64,000 nucleotides of DNA from an uncultured bacterium (GTDB taxonomy: Bacteria; Bacillota; Clostridia; Lachnospirales; Lachnospiraceae), in NCBI GenBank assembly GCA_905215775.1, contig CAJMRM010000004.1, positions 21,178 through 85,177 on the forward strand, in the 5' to 3' direction. The notes below the pieces were generated by a model. It saw only the letters and a list, made by a program, of their open reading frames with translations. It did no database searches and had not been told where the DNA came from. This document shows positions 15,909 through 23,865 of the stretch, piece by piece; the stretch's first letter is position 1, and each line of letters starts with the position of its first letter. The translations under genes were made by a program, and so were the position numbers.

Positions 15909-17036
15909 GTGGAAAAGGAACAATTTTTAGTAAAACTCAGAAAGCTTGTGGAGCTGGGAAGATCGAAGCAGAATGCGCTGGACGTGGCTGAGATCAACGA
16001 TTTTTTTGCCGGAGATAATCTTGGTCCGGAGCAGATGGACGAAATTTACAGTTATCTGGAACACAGCAATATTGATGTGGTTCCGATAATCGACGACGCA
16101 TTGCTTGCGGAAGATGATTCACTGCTGATGGACGATATGGACGGCGATTTCTCAGATGACAAGATGGAAGAGGATATCGACCTGGATGCGATCGACCTGC
16201 TGGAGGGAATTGGAACGGAGGATCCGGTACGTATGTACCTGAAGGAGATCGGTACGGTCCCGCTCCTGTCGGCAGAGGAAGAGCTGCGGCTGGCCAAAAG
16301 AAAGGCGGAGGGGGACGAGTCCGCCAAGGAGCGTCTCATTGAGGCCAATCTGCGTCTGGTGGTCAGCATCGCAAAGCGCTATACGGGCCGTGGGATGAGC
16401 TTCCTGGATCTGGTCCAGGAGGGAAATCTGGGGCTTATTAAAGGCGTAGAAAAATTTGACTATACAAAAGGCTACAAATTAAGTACATATGCGACCTGGT
16501 GGATCCGCCAGTCCGTCACAAGGGCTCTGGCCGATCAGGCGCGTACCATCCGCGTACCGGTGCATATGGTGGAAACCATCAATAAAATGTCCAAGATGCA
16601 GAGAAAGCTGACCCTGGAGCTGGGCTATGAACCGTCAGTTTCGGAGCTGGCTGAGGCATTGGAAATGTCTGAGGACAAGGTGATGGAGATCATGCAGATC
16701 GCAAGGGAGCCAGCTTCCTTAGAGACTCCCATCGGCGAGGAGGACGACTCCAATCTGGGAGATTTCGTGGCGGACAGCAACGCGGTGACTCCCGAGGGAA
16801 ACGTGGAATCTGTCATGTTAAGGGAGCATATCGACGCGCTGCTGGGCGACCTGAAGGAACGGGAACGCCAGGTGATCGTACTGCGCTTTGGTCTGGAGGA
16901 CGGACATCCGAGAACACTGGAAGAGGTTGGAAAGGAATTCAACGTAACAAGGGAGAGGATCCGTCAGATCGAAGCCAAGGCATTGAGAAAGCTAAGAAAT
17001 CCTGTCCGCAGCAAGCGGATCCGGGATTTCCTGTAA
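15909..17036 (+). CDS. rpoD: RNA polymerase primary sigma factor
   Basis: The housekeeping sigma-70/SigA, 375 residues. In order: a divergent region 1.1 with an acidic stretch, region 1.2 (DPVRMYLKEIG), region 2 (NLRLVVSIAKRY, SFLDLVQEGNLGL, then the -10-reading YATWWIRQ), region 3, and region 4 with the -35-reading helix EVGKEFNVTRERIRQIE. It starts with GTG preceded by AAAGGG. Unusually for Firmicutes, dnaG is not immediately upstream; a lipid kinase is. A hairpin with a U-run follows at 17048. Confidence 0.97.
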   Translation: MEKEQFLVKLRKLVELGRSKQNALDVAEINDFFAGDNLGPEQMDEIYSYLEHSNIDVVPIIDDALLAEDDSLLMDDMDGDFSDDKMEEDIDLDAIDLLEGIGTEDPVRMYLKEIGTVPLLSAEEELRLAKRKAEGDESAKERLIEANLRLVVSIAKRYTGRGMSFLDLVQEGNLGLIKGVEKFDYTKGYKLSTYATWWIRQSVTRALADQARTIRVPVHMVETINKMSKMQRKLTLELGYEPSVSELAEALEMSEDKVMEIMQIAREPASLETPIGEEDDSNLGDFVADSNAVTPEGNVESVMLREHIDALLGDLKERERQVIVLRFGLEDGHPRTLEEVGKEFNVTRERIRQIEAKALRKLRNPVRSKRIRDFL

Positions 17037-17047
17037 GAAAACGAAAG

Positions 17048-17080
17048 AGGGCAGCAGGAGTCACATCCGGCTGTCCTTTT
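17048..17080 (+). terminator. Probable terminator of rpoD
   Basis: AGGGCAGC (17048-17055) pairs with GCTGTCCT (17070-17077) with one G-U pair, then TTT. Moderate strength. Confidence 0.5.
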
Positions 17081-17101
17081 CCAACGGAAGGAGGCGTTTT
17101 T

Positions 17102-17722
17102 ATGAACCGGAGAAATTACCAGAAGGAGCTGGAGGCAGAGCTTGCCAATATAGAAAAGGAAGGGCGCGTCCCGGGGCTTTTTCTTCATAGCTGCTGTGCT
17201 CCATGCAGCAGCTATGTGCTGGAATACCTGTCCCGGTATTTTGAGATCACAGTGTTTTACTATAATCCAAATATCTCCCCGGCTTCTGAATACGAGGAAC
17301 GGGCCAGGGAGCAGGAACGGCTGATCCGGGAAATGGAAACGGTCCACCCGGTCCGTTTTCTCTGCGGGGAATACCGGCCGGAGCTCTTTTACGAGGCTGT
17401 GAAGGGACTCGAGCAGGAGCCGGAGGGAGGAGCCCGGTGTACGGAATGCTTTAAGCTGCGCCTTCTGGAGGCTGCCAGACTGGCGAAAGAGGGGGGCTTC
17501 GACTATTTTACCACCACTCTCACCATCAGTCCCTTAAAGGATGCGGAGCGGTTAAACCGCATCGGAGAGGAAGCCGGGGCCCGGTACGGCGTCCGTTTTT
17601 TAAATTCGGACTTTAAAAAGCGGAACGGCTATAAGCGTTCCACGGAGCTTTCCAGGGAGCATGGGCTTTACCGCCAGGATTACTGCGGCTGCGTCTTTTC
17701 CCGCCGGGAACCCAAACCTTGA
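17102..17722 (+). CDS. queH: Epoxyqueuosine reductase, QueH type
   Basis: The last step of queuosine tRNA modification, epoxyqueuosine to queuosine, by the non-QueG enzyme QueH (formerly DUF208). The 206-residue protein shows the metal/cluster cysteines: HSCCAPCSS near residue 30, CTECF near residue 119 and QDYCGC near the C terminus. An AAGGAGG site precedes the ATG. It sits between rpoD and the HPr gene. The HPr promoter -35 overlaps its stop codon, so the two need not be co-transcribed. Confidence 0.9.
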   Translation: MNRRNYQKELEAELANIEKEGRVPGLFLHSCCAPCSSYVLEYLSRYFEITVFYYNPNISPASEYEERAREQERLIREMETVHPVRFLCGEYRPELFYEAVKGLEQEPEGGARCTECFKLRLLEAARLAKEGGFDYFTTTLTISPLKDAERLNRIGEEAGARYGVRFLNSDFKKRNGYKRSTELSREHGLYRQDYCGCVFSRREPKP

Positions 17723-17747
17723 CAGAACTGCCAAACTATTATAGAAT
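17719..17747 (+). promoter_or_regulatory. Promoter of the HPr gene
   Basis: TTGACA (17719-17724), 17 bp, TAGAAT (17742-17747), about 35 bp before the HPr start. Confidence 0.7.
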
Positions 17748-17782
17748 TGCAGAAGAGTATAAAATGGGAAGGAGTTCTGTCC

Positions 17783-18046
17783 ATGGTTTCAAGAAAAGTT
17801 CAGGTTGTAAATCCCTCCGGTCTTCATCTGCGTCCGGCAGGATTATTATGTCAGACTTCCATGAAATTTGAATCAAAGGTGAATATTCTGTATAAAGACC
17901 AGCAGATCAATGCCAAAAGCGTTTTAAATGTCATGGCTTCCGGAATCCGGTGCGGAACGGAAGTGGAGGTCTGCTGCGACGGAAAGGATGAGGAGGAGGC
18001 TCTGGAAGCCGTATGCACCCTCATTGAAACAGGCTTAAAGGAATAA
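17783..18046 (+). CDS. ptsH: HPr family phosphocarrier protein
   Basis: An 87-residue HPr, the phosphocarrier of the sugar phosphotransferase system. It has the active-site His15 in SGLHLRPAG, and the regulatory Ser46 in INAKSVLNVM that HPr kinase phosphorylates for CcpA-mediated catabolite control. Both residues fall at the canonical positions with the start at 17783 (GGAAGGAG 8 nt upstream); an earlier in-frame ATG at 17747 has no site. Enzyme I is not adjacent. With His15 present it is a true HPr type rather than Crh. Confidence 0.9.
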   Translation: MVSRKVQVVNPSGLHLRPAGLLCQTSMKFESKVNILYKDQQINAKSVLNVMASGIRCGTEVEVCCDGKDEEEALEAVCTLIETGLKE

Positions 18047-18079
18047 AGAAACAAACTATATCTGGAGGAATCAAGCAAA

Positions 18080-18922
18080 ATGAGTGAAGCACAGAATTGC
18101 AATCATGACTGCGGATCCTGCACTGCCAACTGCGACAGCCGGGTCCCGGATAAAAAGAGCTTTGAGGAAAAGCTGGCAGATGGATGCTCTGTAAAGAAGG
18201 TCATCGGCGTTGTCAGCGGAAAGGGCGGCGTTGGAAAATCCCTGGTGACCTCTTTAATGGCGTGCCAGATGAGAGCCAAAGGCTATAAGGTGGGAATCCT
18301 GGATGCGGATATTACCGGTCCCTCCATCCCCAAATCCTTCGGGATCCATGATCCCCTCTGCGTGACCCCCGACGGAAAGCTTCTGGTACCGGCGGTCTCC
18401 TCCACCGGGATCGAGGTGATCTCCTCCAACATGCTGTTAGAGCATGAGAGCGATCCGGTGATCTGGAGAGGGCCTGTGATCGCAGGCGCCGTAAAACAGT
18501 TCTGGAACGAGACCTACTGGAAGGACATTGATTTTATGTTCGTGGATATGCCTCCGGGAACCGGCGACGTTCCGCTGACTGTGTTCCAGTCCCTGCCGGT
18601 GGACGGCATCCTCATCGTGACCTCTCCCCAGGAGCTGGTTTCCATGATCGTCGGAAAGGCTGTGAACATGGCTAAAAAGATGGACGTTCCGATCATCGGT
18701 CTCATTGAAAACATGAGCTATCTGGAATGTCCGGACTGCGGAAAGAAGATCTCTGTATTCGGCGAGAGCAAGGTGGAGGAAGTTGGAAAGGAGTACGGGA
18801 TCCCCGTGCTGGCCCAGATCCCCATCCGTCCGGAGATCGCAGGCTCCGTGGACGAGGGAACCGTGGAATATGTGAAGGCAGAATTCCTTGAGAAGGCAGC
18901 GGAGGCTGTGGAAAAGCTGTAA
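18080..18922 (+). CDS. Mrp/NBP35-family P-loop ATPase (iron-sulfur carrier)
   Basis: A 280-residue ApbC/Mrp/NBP35 ATPase, a scaffold or carrier for iron-sulfur clusters. The deviant Walker A is GKGGVGKS (residues 47-54), followed by DADITGPSIP, DMPPGTGDV and a CPDC pair near residue 217 that bridges the cluster between subunits. The N terminus has an extra cysteine cluster (Cys7, 11, 14, 18) like NBP35. GGAGG precedes the ATG. It follows HPr by 33 bp and ends against the convergent ABC-F gene. Confidence 0.92.
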   Translation: MSEAQNCNHDCGSCTANCDSRVPDKKSFEEKLADGCSVKKVIGVVSGKGGVGKSLVTSLMACQMRAKGYKVGILDADITGPSIPKSFGIHDPLCVTPDGKLLVPAVSSTGIEVISSNMLLEHESDPVIWRGPVIAGAVKQFWNETYWKDIDFMFVDMPPGTGDVPLTVFQSLPVDGILIVTSPQELVSMIVGKAVNMAKKMDVPIIGLIENMSYLECPDCGKKISVFGESKVEEVGKEYGIPVLAQIPIRPEIAGSVDEGTVEYVKAEFLEKAAEAVEKL

Positions 18923-18926
18923 CAGA

Positions 18927-18960
18927 TAAAAAAAGAGCTGGCGTTATTCCGCCAGCTCTT
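18927..18960 (-). terminator. Terminator of the second ABC-F gene, overlapping its stop codon
   Basis: AAGAGCTGGCG (18933-18943) pairs perfectly with CGCCAGCTCTT (18950-18960). Read on the minus strand it is followed by a run of T (18927-18934). The last codons of the ABC-F gene form one arm and its stop lies in the loop. It probably also blocks read-through from the Mrp gene. Confidence 0.75.
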
Positions 18961-20959
18961 CCCATTTTTCATAGAGGACCTCCAGCTTTGCTGCCAGGTC
19001 TTCTTTTTCTTTATTGAGCTCCATGAGCCTCGCCACGTCTGTGAAGACGCTTTCGTCGCAGAGGAGTGCGTCGATCTCTCCGTCCCTGGTCTCCAGGTCA
19101 TGGATCTCGGCCTCCACCTTTTTCAGATCATTCTGGCGTTTCCGGAGCCGGGCCTGTTCCTCCTTCTGGGCCTTCCAGTCCAGCTTTGTGTCTGTGGCAG
19201 GAGAGTTTGGGGAGACAGACTGGACAGAAACGGAGGCTTGGCCGGAATCAGCCGCTCCTGCGGTCCGGAGCACGCTTCCGGAGAACACAGAGCCTCCCGC
19301 CGCCGGGGCCTTGGCTGTCCCGTCGGAGCCGGTCCCAAAATGGGCCGCCATCATATCGTCCCGTTTTTCCAGGTAGTAGTCATAATTTCCGATATAATTT
19401 AAAAGCTTCCCTCCGGTCAGATCCAGGATCCGGGTGGCCGTTTTGTTGATGAAGTAACGGTCGTGGGATACGTAAAGGACCGTGCCGCCGTAATGGCTTA
19501 AGGCATTTTCCAGGATCTCTTTGGAGGTGATGTCCAGGTGGTTGGTGGGCTCGTCCAGGATCAGGAAATTGGCCTCAGAGAGCATCAGCTTGGCTAAGGA
19601 CACCCGGCCACGCTCGCCGCCGCTTAAGTCGCCGATGCGCTTAAAGGCGTCATCGCCAGTAAACAGGAAGGAGGCCAGGGTGTTGCGGATCTGGGTGTTG
19701 TTCATGCCTGGATAGGCGTCGGAGATCTCCTCAAACAGGGTCTTATCCATATGGAGCACCTGATGGTCCTGGTCGTAGTAGCCGATGTGGACCCGGGAGC
19801 CCAGGGTGATCTCCCCATGATCCGGCGTCACAAGGCCGTTGATCATTTTCAGGATCGTGGTCTTTCCAGTGCCGTTGTCGCCGATGATGGCCACCCGCTC
19901 GCCGCGCTTTACATCAAAATCCACATGGGAAAACAGATGCTGGGGGCCGAAGGACTTCTCCAGGTCCCGGACCGTTAAGACGTCGTTTCCGCTTAAGATA
20001 TTGGGCTCTAAACGGATGTCCATGGCGTCGTTGATCTCTGTGGGTTTTTCCAGCACCTCGATCTTATTCAGCATCTTTTCCCGGCTTTCCGCCCGCTTGA
20101 TGGACTTCTCCCGGTTAAAGGATTTCAGCTTTTCAATGACCTCCTCCTGGTGCTTGATCTCCTGCTGCTGGTTTAAGTAGGCCTTCATCTGGATGGCCCG
20201 CATCTGGGCCCGCTTTTCGCTGTACGCAGAATAGTTGCCCAGGTAGACGGTGGCCTTTCCGTTGTCCAGCTCCACCACTTTGGTGACGATCTTATCCAGG
20301 AAATACCGGTCATGGGCCACGATGATGACGCTTCCCTTATAGTTTAACAGATAATTCTCCAGCCAGGCAATGGAGGACATGTCCAGGTGGTTGGTGGGCT
20401 CGTCCAGAAGGATGATGTCCGGGCTGGTCAGAAGGAGCTTTCCCAGGGATACCTGGGTCTTCTGGCCGCCGGAGAGGGTGGAGATCTGTTTTCCGAATTC
20501 CTCCTCCGGAAAGCCCAGGCCCTTTAAAACGCCCACGATCTCACTTTTCCAGGCATAGCCGTTGATGAGATCGAACTGGTGGCTTAAGCGGCTGTATGTA
20601 TCCATCATGGCCTCCAGCTCCTCACCTTCGGCCAGCTTCATGGAGACCTCCAGCTCCCGGAGCCGTTCCTCCATTTCGATCACCGGCCGCTTTACCTCCA
20701 GCATTTCATCATAAATGGTCCGGTGGCTTAAAAGGTCCTGGTTCTGGGCCAGGTAGCCCAGGGTCTTTCCCTTGGAGATGACCACTTCCCCGGAGTCTGC
20801 CGGAAGCTCTCCGGTGATGATCTTTAGGAGCGTGGACTTCCCGGCTCCGTTGATGCCCACAATGGCGGCTTTTTCGTGTTCTTCTATATGAAAGGAAGCG
20901 TTTTTTAAGATGTCGTCGCTTCCAAAGGATTTGCAGATGCTGCTGCAGGACAGTATCAT
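18944..20959 (-). CDS. ABC-F family ATPase (Uup/YdiF-like, with C-terminal coiled coil)
   Basis: A 671-residue double ABC ATPase. Domain 1 has GINGAGKST, LSGGQKTQ and LLDEPTNHLD; domain 2 has GDNGTGKTT, LSGGERGR and LDEPTNHLD. The linker (about 235-310) is a charged helical arm. After domain 2 comes a low-complexity Ser/Ala/Gly linker (about 535-590) and a C-terminal coiled coil (about 590-670). That tail is typical of Uup/YdiF-type ABC-F proteins, which act on ribosomes or branched nucleic acid. AGGAGG lies before the ATG at 20959. It has its own promoter and a roughly 110-nt GC-rich leader. It is distinct from the 517-residue ABC-F at 531, which lacks the tail. Confidence 0.92.
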   Translation of the reverse strand: MILSCSSICKSFGSDDILKNASFHIEEHEKAAIVGINGAGKSTLLKIITGELPADSGEVVISKGKTLGYLAQNQDLLSHRTIYDEMLEVKRPVIEMEERLRELEVSMKLAEGEELEAMMDTYSRLSHQFDLINGYAWKSEIVGVLKGLGFPEEEFGKQISTLSGGQKTQVSLGKLLLTSPDIILLDEPTNHLDMSSIAWLENYLLNYKGSVIIVAHDRYFLDKIVTKVVELDNGKATVYLGNYSAYSEKRAQMRAIQMKAYLNQQQEIKHQEEVIEKLKSFNREKSIKRAESREKMLNKIEVLEKPTEINDAMDIRLEPNILSGNDVLTVRDLEKSFGPQHLFSHVDFDVKRGERVAIIGDNGTGKTTILKMINGLVTPDHGEITLGSRVHIGYYDQDHQVLHMDKTLFEEISDAYPGMNNTQIRNTLASFLFTGDDAFKRIGDLSGGERGRVSLAKLMLSEANFLILDEPTNHLDITSKEILENALSHYGGTVLYVSHDRYFINKTATRILDLTGGKLLNYIGNYDYYLEKRDDMMAAHFGTGSDGTAKAPAAGGSVFSGSVLRTAGAADSGQASVSVQSVSPNSPATDTKLDWKAQKEEQARLRKRQNDLKKVEAEIHDLETRDGEIDALLCDESVFTDVARLMELNKEKEDLAAKLEVLYEKWEELAE

Positions 20960-21077
20960 AGTTTCCTCCTAGTATTGTACAGATATAATGGCTGCGGATT
21001 CCCGCCGGGAGCCGGTTTTCAGGGCGGCCTCCGGACATGGCTTCACCGGGGACGGCGCACCCCCCGGTCAATAGTAT

Positions 21078-21106
21078 AGTATAATATAGGTCCGGGGGAT
21101 TTTCAA
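21078..21106 (-). promoter_or_regulatory. Promoter of the second ABC-F gene
   Basis: On the minus strand TTGAAA (21101-21106), 17 bp, TATACT (21078-21083). The leader that follows is about 110 nt and contains a CCGGGG/CCCCGG stem. The rest of the interval 20960-21284 is an A+T-rich stretch holding the promoter of the next plus-strand gene; no coding region was seen in it. Confidence 0.65.
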
Positions 21107-21168
21107 TGGTTTCATGGACGGGAAGACGTGGATCTAAGAAAAAGAGACCATTTGTAAGGAAAAATTTA

Positions 21169-21196
21169 TTGAATAAAATGAAAAAAATGATATACT
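21169..21196 (+). promoter_or_regulatory. Candidate promoter of the 21.3 kb gene
   Basis: TTGAAT (21169-21174), 16 bp, TATACT (21191-21196) in an A+T-rich stretch. Confidence 0.45.
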
Positions 21197-21284
21197 TTTG
21201 TTAAATACAAATATTAATTCGATATAGTATGAAAAATATTGAAATCAAGACCGGAGGTTTCTGACGGGAAGGGAGGAATGGAGT

Positions 21285-21860
21285 ATGACAGAGAGAAAGA
21301 AAATATGTCGGGACTGTTATAAAGAACTCACCGAAAGCGGTGCCAGGCTGGGTGTCTGCCGGAACTGTGCCGAGAAGGAAGTGAAAAAGCTCCGGAAGCG
21401 GCTGATCGTTTCTTTCCTTGTGGGAGCGGCCCTTGTGGGATCGGTGCTGGCCTTCCGGAACCATATCTGCTCGGTCTATTATTTTCAGAAGCCGGGAGGA
21501 GATGTGGTCGTCCCTCTGTTTTTTGGCAACGCTCTGGTGAATGACCAGTTCTTTTTCGATATGTTTTATCCATCCAGGACCGGAGGAATCCTGTTTCTGG
21601 CAATCTGCTTCTTTGCCCCCTTCAGCTCCTTTATACGCATCGACTATCCCACATTCCGCCACCAGGCAGAGCTGGATATGCTGAAAATGGGGCCGTTTAC
21701 TGCGAAATACGCGGCCTCCTCCAATCACCAGCGGCAGGACGATGTGGGGATCTTCCTCGTGTCCTGTATCCTTTCGGCCGTTTCCGGCCCGTTCCTTTTC
21801 GTATACAGGATATACAGGCTGGTCCGCCTGTCGGCAGCGCTGAAGCGGGGGGACTGGTAA
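21285..21860 (+). CDS. Unknown membrane protein with N-terminal zinc ribbon
   Basis: A 191-residue protein of unknown family. The first 30 residues hold two Cys pairs (CRDC and CRNC, 15 residues apart), a likely zinc ribbon. A membrane helix follows at about 42-58 and further hydrophobic segments at about 105-120 and 155-175. AGGGAGGAATGG precedes the ATG. The ABC exporter genes follow 46 bp downstream on the same strand. The zinc-ribbon-plus-membrane layout resembles small uncharacterised Firmicutes proteins; no function is claimed. Confidence 0.7.
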   Translation: MTERKKICRDCYKELTESGARLGVCRNCAEKEVKKLRKRLIVSFLVGAALVGSVLAFRNHICSVYYFQKPGGDVVVPLFFGNALVNDQFFFDMFYPSRTGGILFLAICFFAPFSSFIRIDYPTFRHQAELDMLKMGPFTAKYAASSNHQRQDDVGIFLVSCILSAVSGPFLFVYRIYRLVRLSAALKRGDW

Positions 21861-21906
21861 ATAAATTCCGGGGTGCGGATGATGCAATTTACAGGGGGAG
21901 GAAACG

Positions 21907-22674
21907 ATGGTGATAAAACAGAATGTTTCGCACGGGATGGATGATCCCGGTTTCAGAAGAAAGGATATTGTAATGATCAAGCTGTATGATATTCAAAAAG
22001 ATTATGGAACAGTACCAGTCCTGGAAAATATCAGTCTGGAAATCCTACCTGGAAAAATCTATGGACTGGTTGGTCCCAATGGGGCTGGAAAGACTACATT
22101 TTTAAAAATCCTGGCGGGAATCCTCTATCCTGCGTCGGGATCCCTTGAAATCCAGGGCAGCCGGGAAAAATACGATCGGTGGTGCAGAACGCATGTGATC
22201 TACATTCCAGGTGGGGACCGTGGGCTGCGTCAGAAAAACTCCGTATATGAGAATGCCCTGTGTTATGGGATCATAAAGGGAATGAGAAAGCAGGCAGTGG
22301 CGGACAGGATCCTGGAACTGGCGCCGGTACTATCCATGGAAAAATTGCTGGATAAAAGGGTGGAAACGCTATCCATGGGACAGAAAAAGAAAGCTGCGCT
22401 GCTATGTGGGCTCTGCTCCGGAATGCAGGTGATTTTGTTTGATGAACCTTCACTGGGGGTTGATATCGACGGGATCGAGGAACTGAAATCCATTATAAAA
22501 AAAGTCCACCAGGAATATCAGATTACTTTTTTAATATCTTCGCACGATATGAGCTTTCTTTCTGACATTGCCAGCGAGTATATTTTTATGTCTGGCGGGA
22601 GGATAAAGCTGGAGCACCATGGATCCGCAGATCATAAGGATATTATGGAAAAATATCAGAAGCTGATCAGATAG
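21907..22674 (+). CDS. ABC exporter ATP-binding protein (ABC-2 type)
   Basis: A single ABC ATPase of 255 residues with GPNGAGKTT (Walker A), the signature present as LSMGQKKK rather than LSGGQ, Walker B VILFDEPSLGVD, and the switch ISSHD. It resembles ATPases of ABC-2 exporters for peptides, antibiotics or lipids. GGGGGAGGA precedes the ATG at 21907; an internal ATG at 21975 would start at the conserved domain. The permease starts 8 bp later. Base composition is clearly A+T-richer than in flanking genes, suggesting transfer. Confidence 0.88.
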   Translation: MVIKQNVSHGMDDPGFRRKDIVMIKLYDIQKDYGTVPVLENISLEILPGKIYGLVGPNGAGKTTFLKILAGILYPASGSLEIQGSREKYDRWCRTHVIYIPGGDRGLRQKNSVYENALCYGIIKGMRKQAVADRILELAPVLSMEKLLDKRVETLSMGQKKKAALLCGLCSGMQVILFDEPSLGVDIDGIEELKSIIKKVHQEYQITFLISSHDMSFLSDIASEYIFMSGGRIKLEHHGSADHKDIMEKYQKLIR

Positions 22675-22682
22675 GGGGAAAT

Positions 22683-23447
22683 ATGCAGAAATATTTAGAA
22701 TTACTAAAAAATCAGATTATTCTTGATATAAAAGAAAGACTCTGTTACCGGATAAATCTGATCAGTGATCTTGTTTTGTTTACATTGATCTATTTTGCTG
22801 TTTTTTATCTGGCTGCATCTGGAGAGAGTACTGCGGAATCACGGTTTCTTACGCTTCTGGGGTATATTTTCTGGCAGTTTAACGCCATGGCTCTTGGATA
22901 CAGCACCAGTACCATCCGCCTGGAGGCATCCAGAGGGACATTGGAGCTGTATATTCAAAGCAAATATTCGATCATACTTCTGATGGGGATCCGTCTGATG
23001 ATATCATTGATGATCAGTGCAGTCACCATGTCCGGCATTCTGGTATTCTCAATCGCTGTACATATTTTAAACTTTTCAAATTTAGTTTTCTTTTTAAAAG
23101 CATTGGTACTGATCGTTCCCAGCATAATCGGGATGTACGGGATCGGCCTTATGATCGGTGCGGTCGGTCTGGGGGAGAAAAATACAGGACAGATGGTTAT
23201 GATCATTCAGGGGACGATGCTGTTTTTGATCAACATGATACAGACAGAGAAATTTAGTATCCTTCATTTATTACCGTTTGCTCCAGGAATCGTAATCGTT
23301 CAGACACTTTATTCGGGGCAGCCCATATCAGCGCTCATTTCCCTTGGATATGTGGGGATGAATTTCCTGTGGCTGGCGGCAGGAGTCTCTTTTTTTAATG
23401 TCATGCTGGAGAGGGAGAGGAAATACGGATCGTTTGATCATTATTAG
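22683..23447 (+). CDS. ABC-2 type exporter permease
   Basis: A 254-residue membrane protein with about six hydrophobic segments, the ABC-2 permease size and pattern. Charged residues lie mostly at the termini and between helices 2 and 3. It is surely the partner of the ATPase 8 bp upstream. GGGGGAAAT precedes the ATG. The substrate is unknown, and no bacteriocin or modification gene is visible nearby. It ends exactly where the broken ATPase fragment on the other strand begins. Confidence 0.82.
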   Translation: MQKYLELLKNQIILDIKERLCYRINLISDLVLFTLIYFAVFYLAASGESTAESRFLTLLGYIFWQFNAMALGYSTSTIRLEASRGTLELYIQSKYSIILLMGIRLMISLMISAVTMSGILVFSIAVHILNFSNLVFFLKALVLIVPSIIGMYGIGLMIGAVGLGEKNTGQMVMIIQGTMLFLINMIQTEKFSILHLLPFAPGIVIVQTLYSGQPISALISLGYVGMNFLWLAAGVSFFNVMLERERKYGSFDHY

Positions 23448-23625
23448 AATCATAGCGGCAGCTTATCATGCGTCCAGCAGGAATATTCCGATCGGTTTTT
23501 AACCGCTCCATAATCATTTTCAATATCGGGGATTTTCCGCAGCGGCGCGCTCCTGTGAGTATCTTTACAAAAGGGGTATCTGTGTAAGCCATGATCTTAT
23601 CCCCATATAACGGTCTGTAAATCAT
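23442..23625 (-). pseudogene. Truncated AAA ATPase (DUF4143-type) remnant
   Basis: About 60 codons matching the start of the AAA_14/DUF4143 ATPases: MIYRPLY, then DTPFVKILTGARRCGKS (P-loop) and IPAGRMISCRYDS. Intact members have several hundred residues. Here similarity stops at the edge of the ABC permease gene. The P-loop is followed by Pro instead of Thr or Ser, and the frame then continues as the antisense of the permease end. It keeps a start codon and an AAGGTGG site. This looks like the stump left when the 21-23.4 kb block arrived or when the rest was deleted. Confidence 0.65.
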
Positions 23626-23758
23626 CGTGACCACCTTCTGCCTGTAAGCAAGTATATCGTAAAATATATAGAAGTCTTCACACAGGCGTGTGTACCCGCT
23701 GGGATGGATAAAGGGGACCATAAGGCAAGAATTTCCTCTCGATCCACTTGACAAGGAT

Positions 23759-23786
23759 TTGACAAAATGCATAGATATGCTATAAT
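23759..23786 (+). promoter_or_regulatory. Promoter of the rex operon
   Basis: TTGACA (23759-23764), 16 bp, TGC-TATAAT (-10 at 23781-23786, extended). No clear Rex-type TTGTTAA palindrome was seen at it. The stretch 23626-23758 shows nothing else recognisable. Confidence 0.75.
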
Positions 23787-23865
23787 ATTAGCATCGGCGT
23801 ACCGGGGCGTGCTGCCCCTTACGCAGGTGCTATTTGATCGTTACACAGGAAGGTGAAGACACAAC

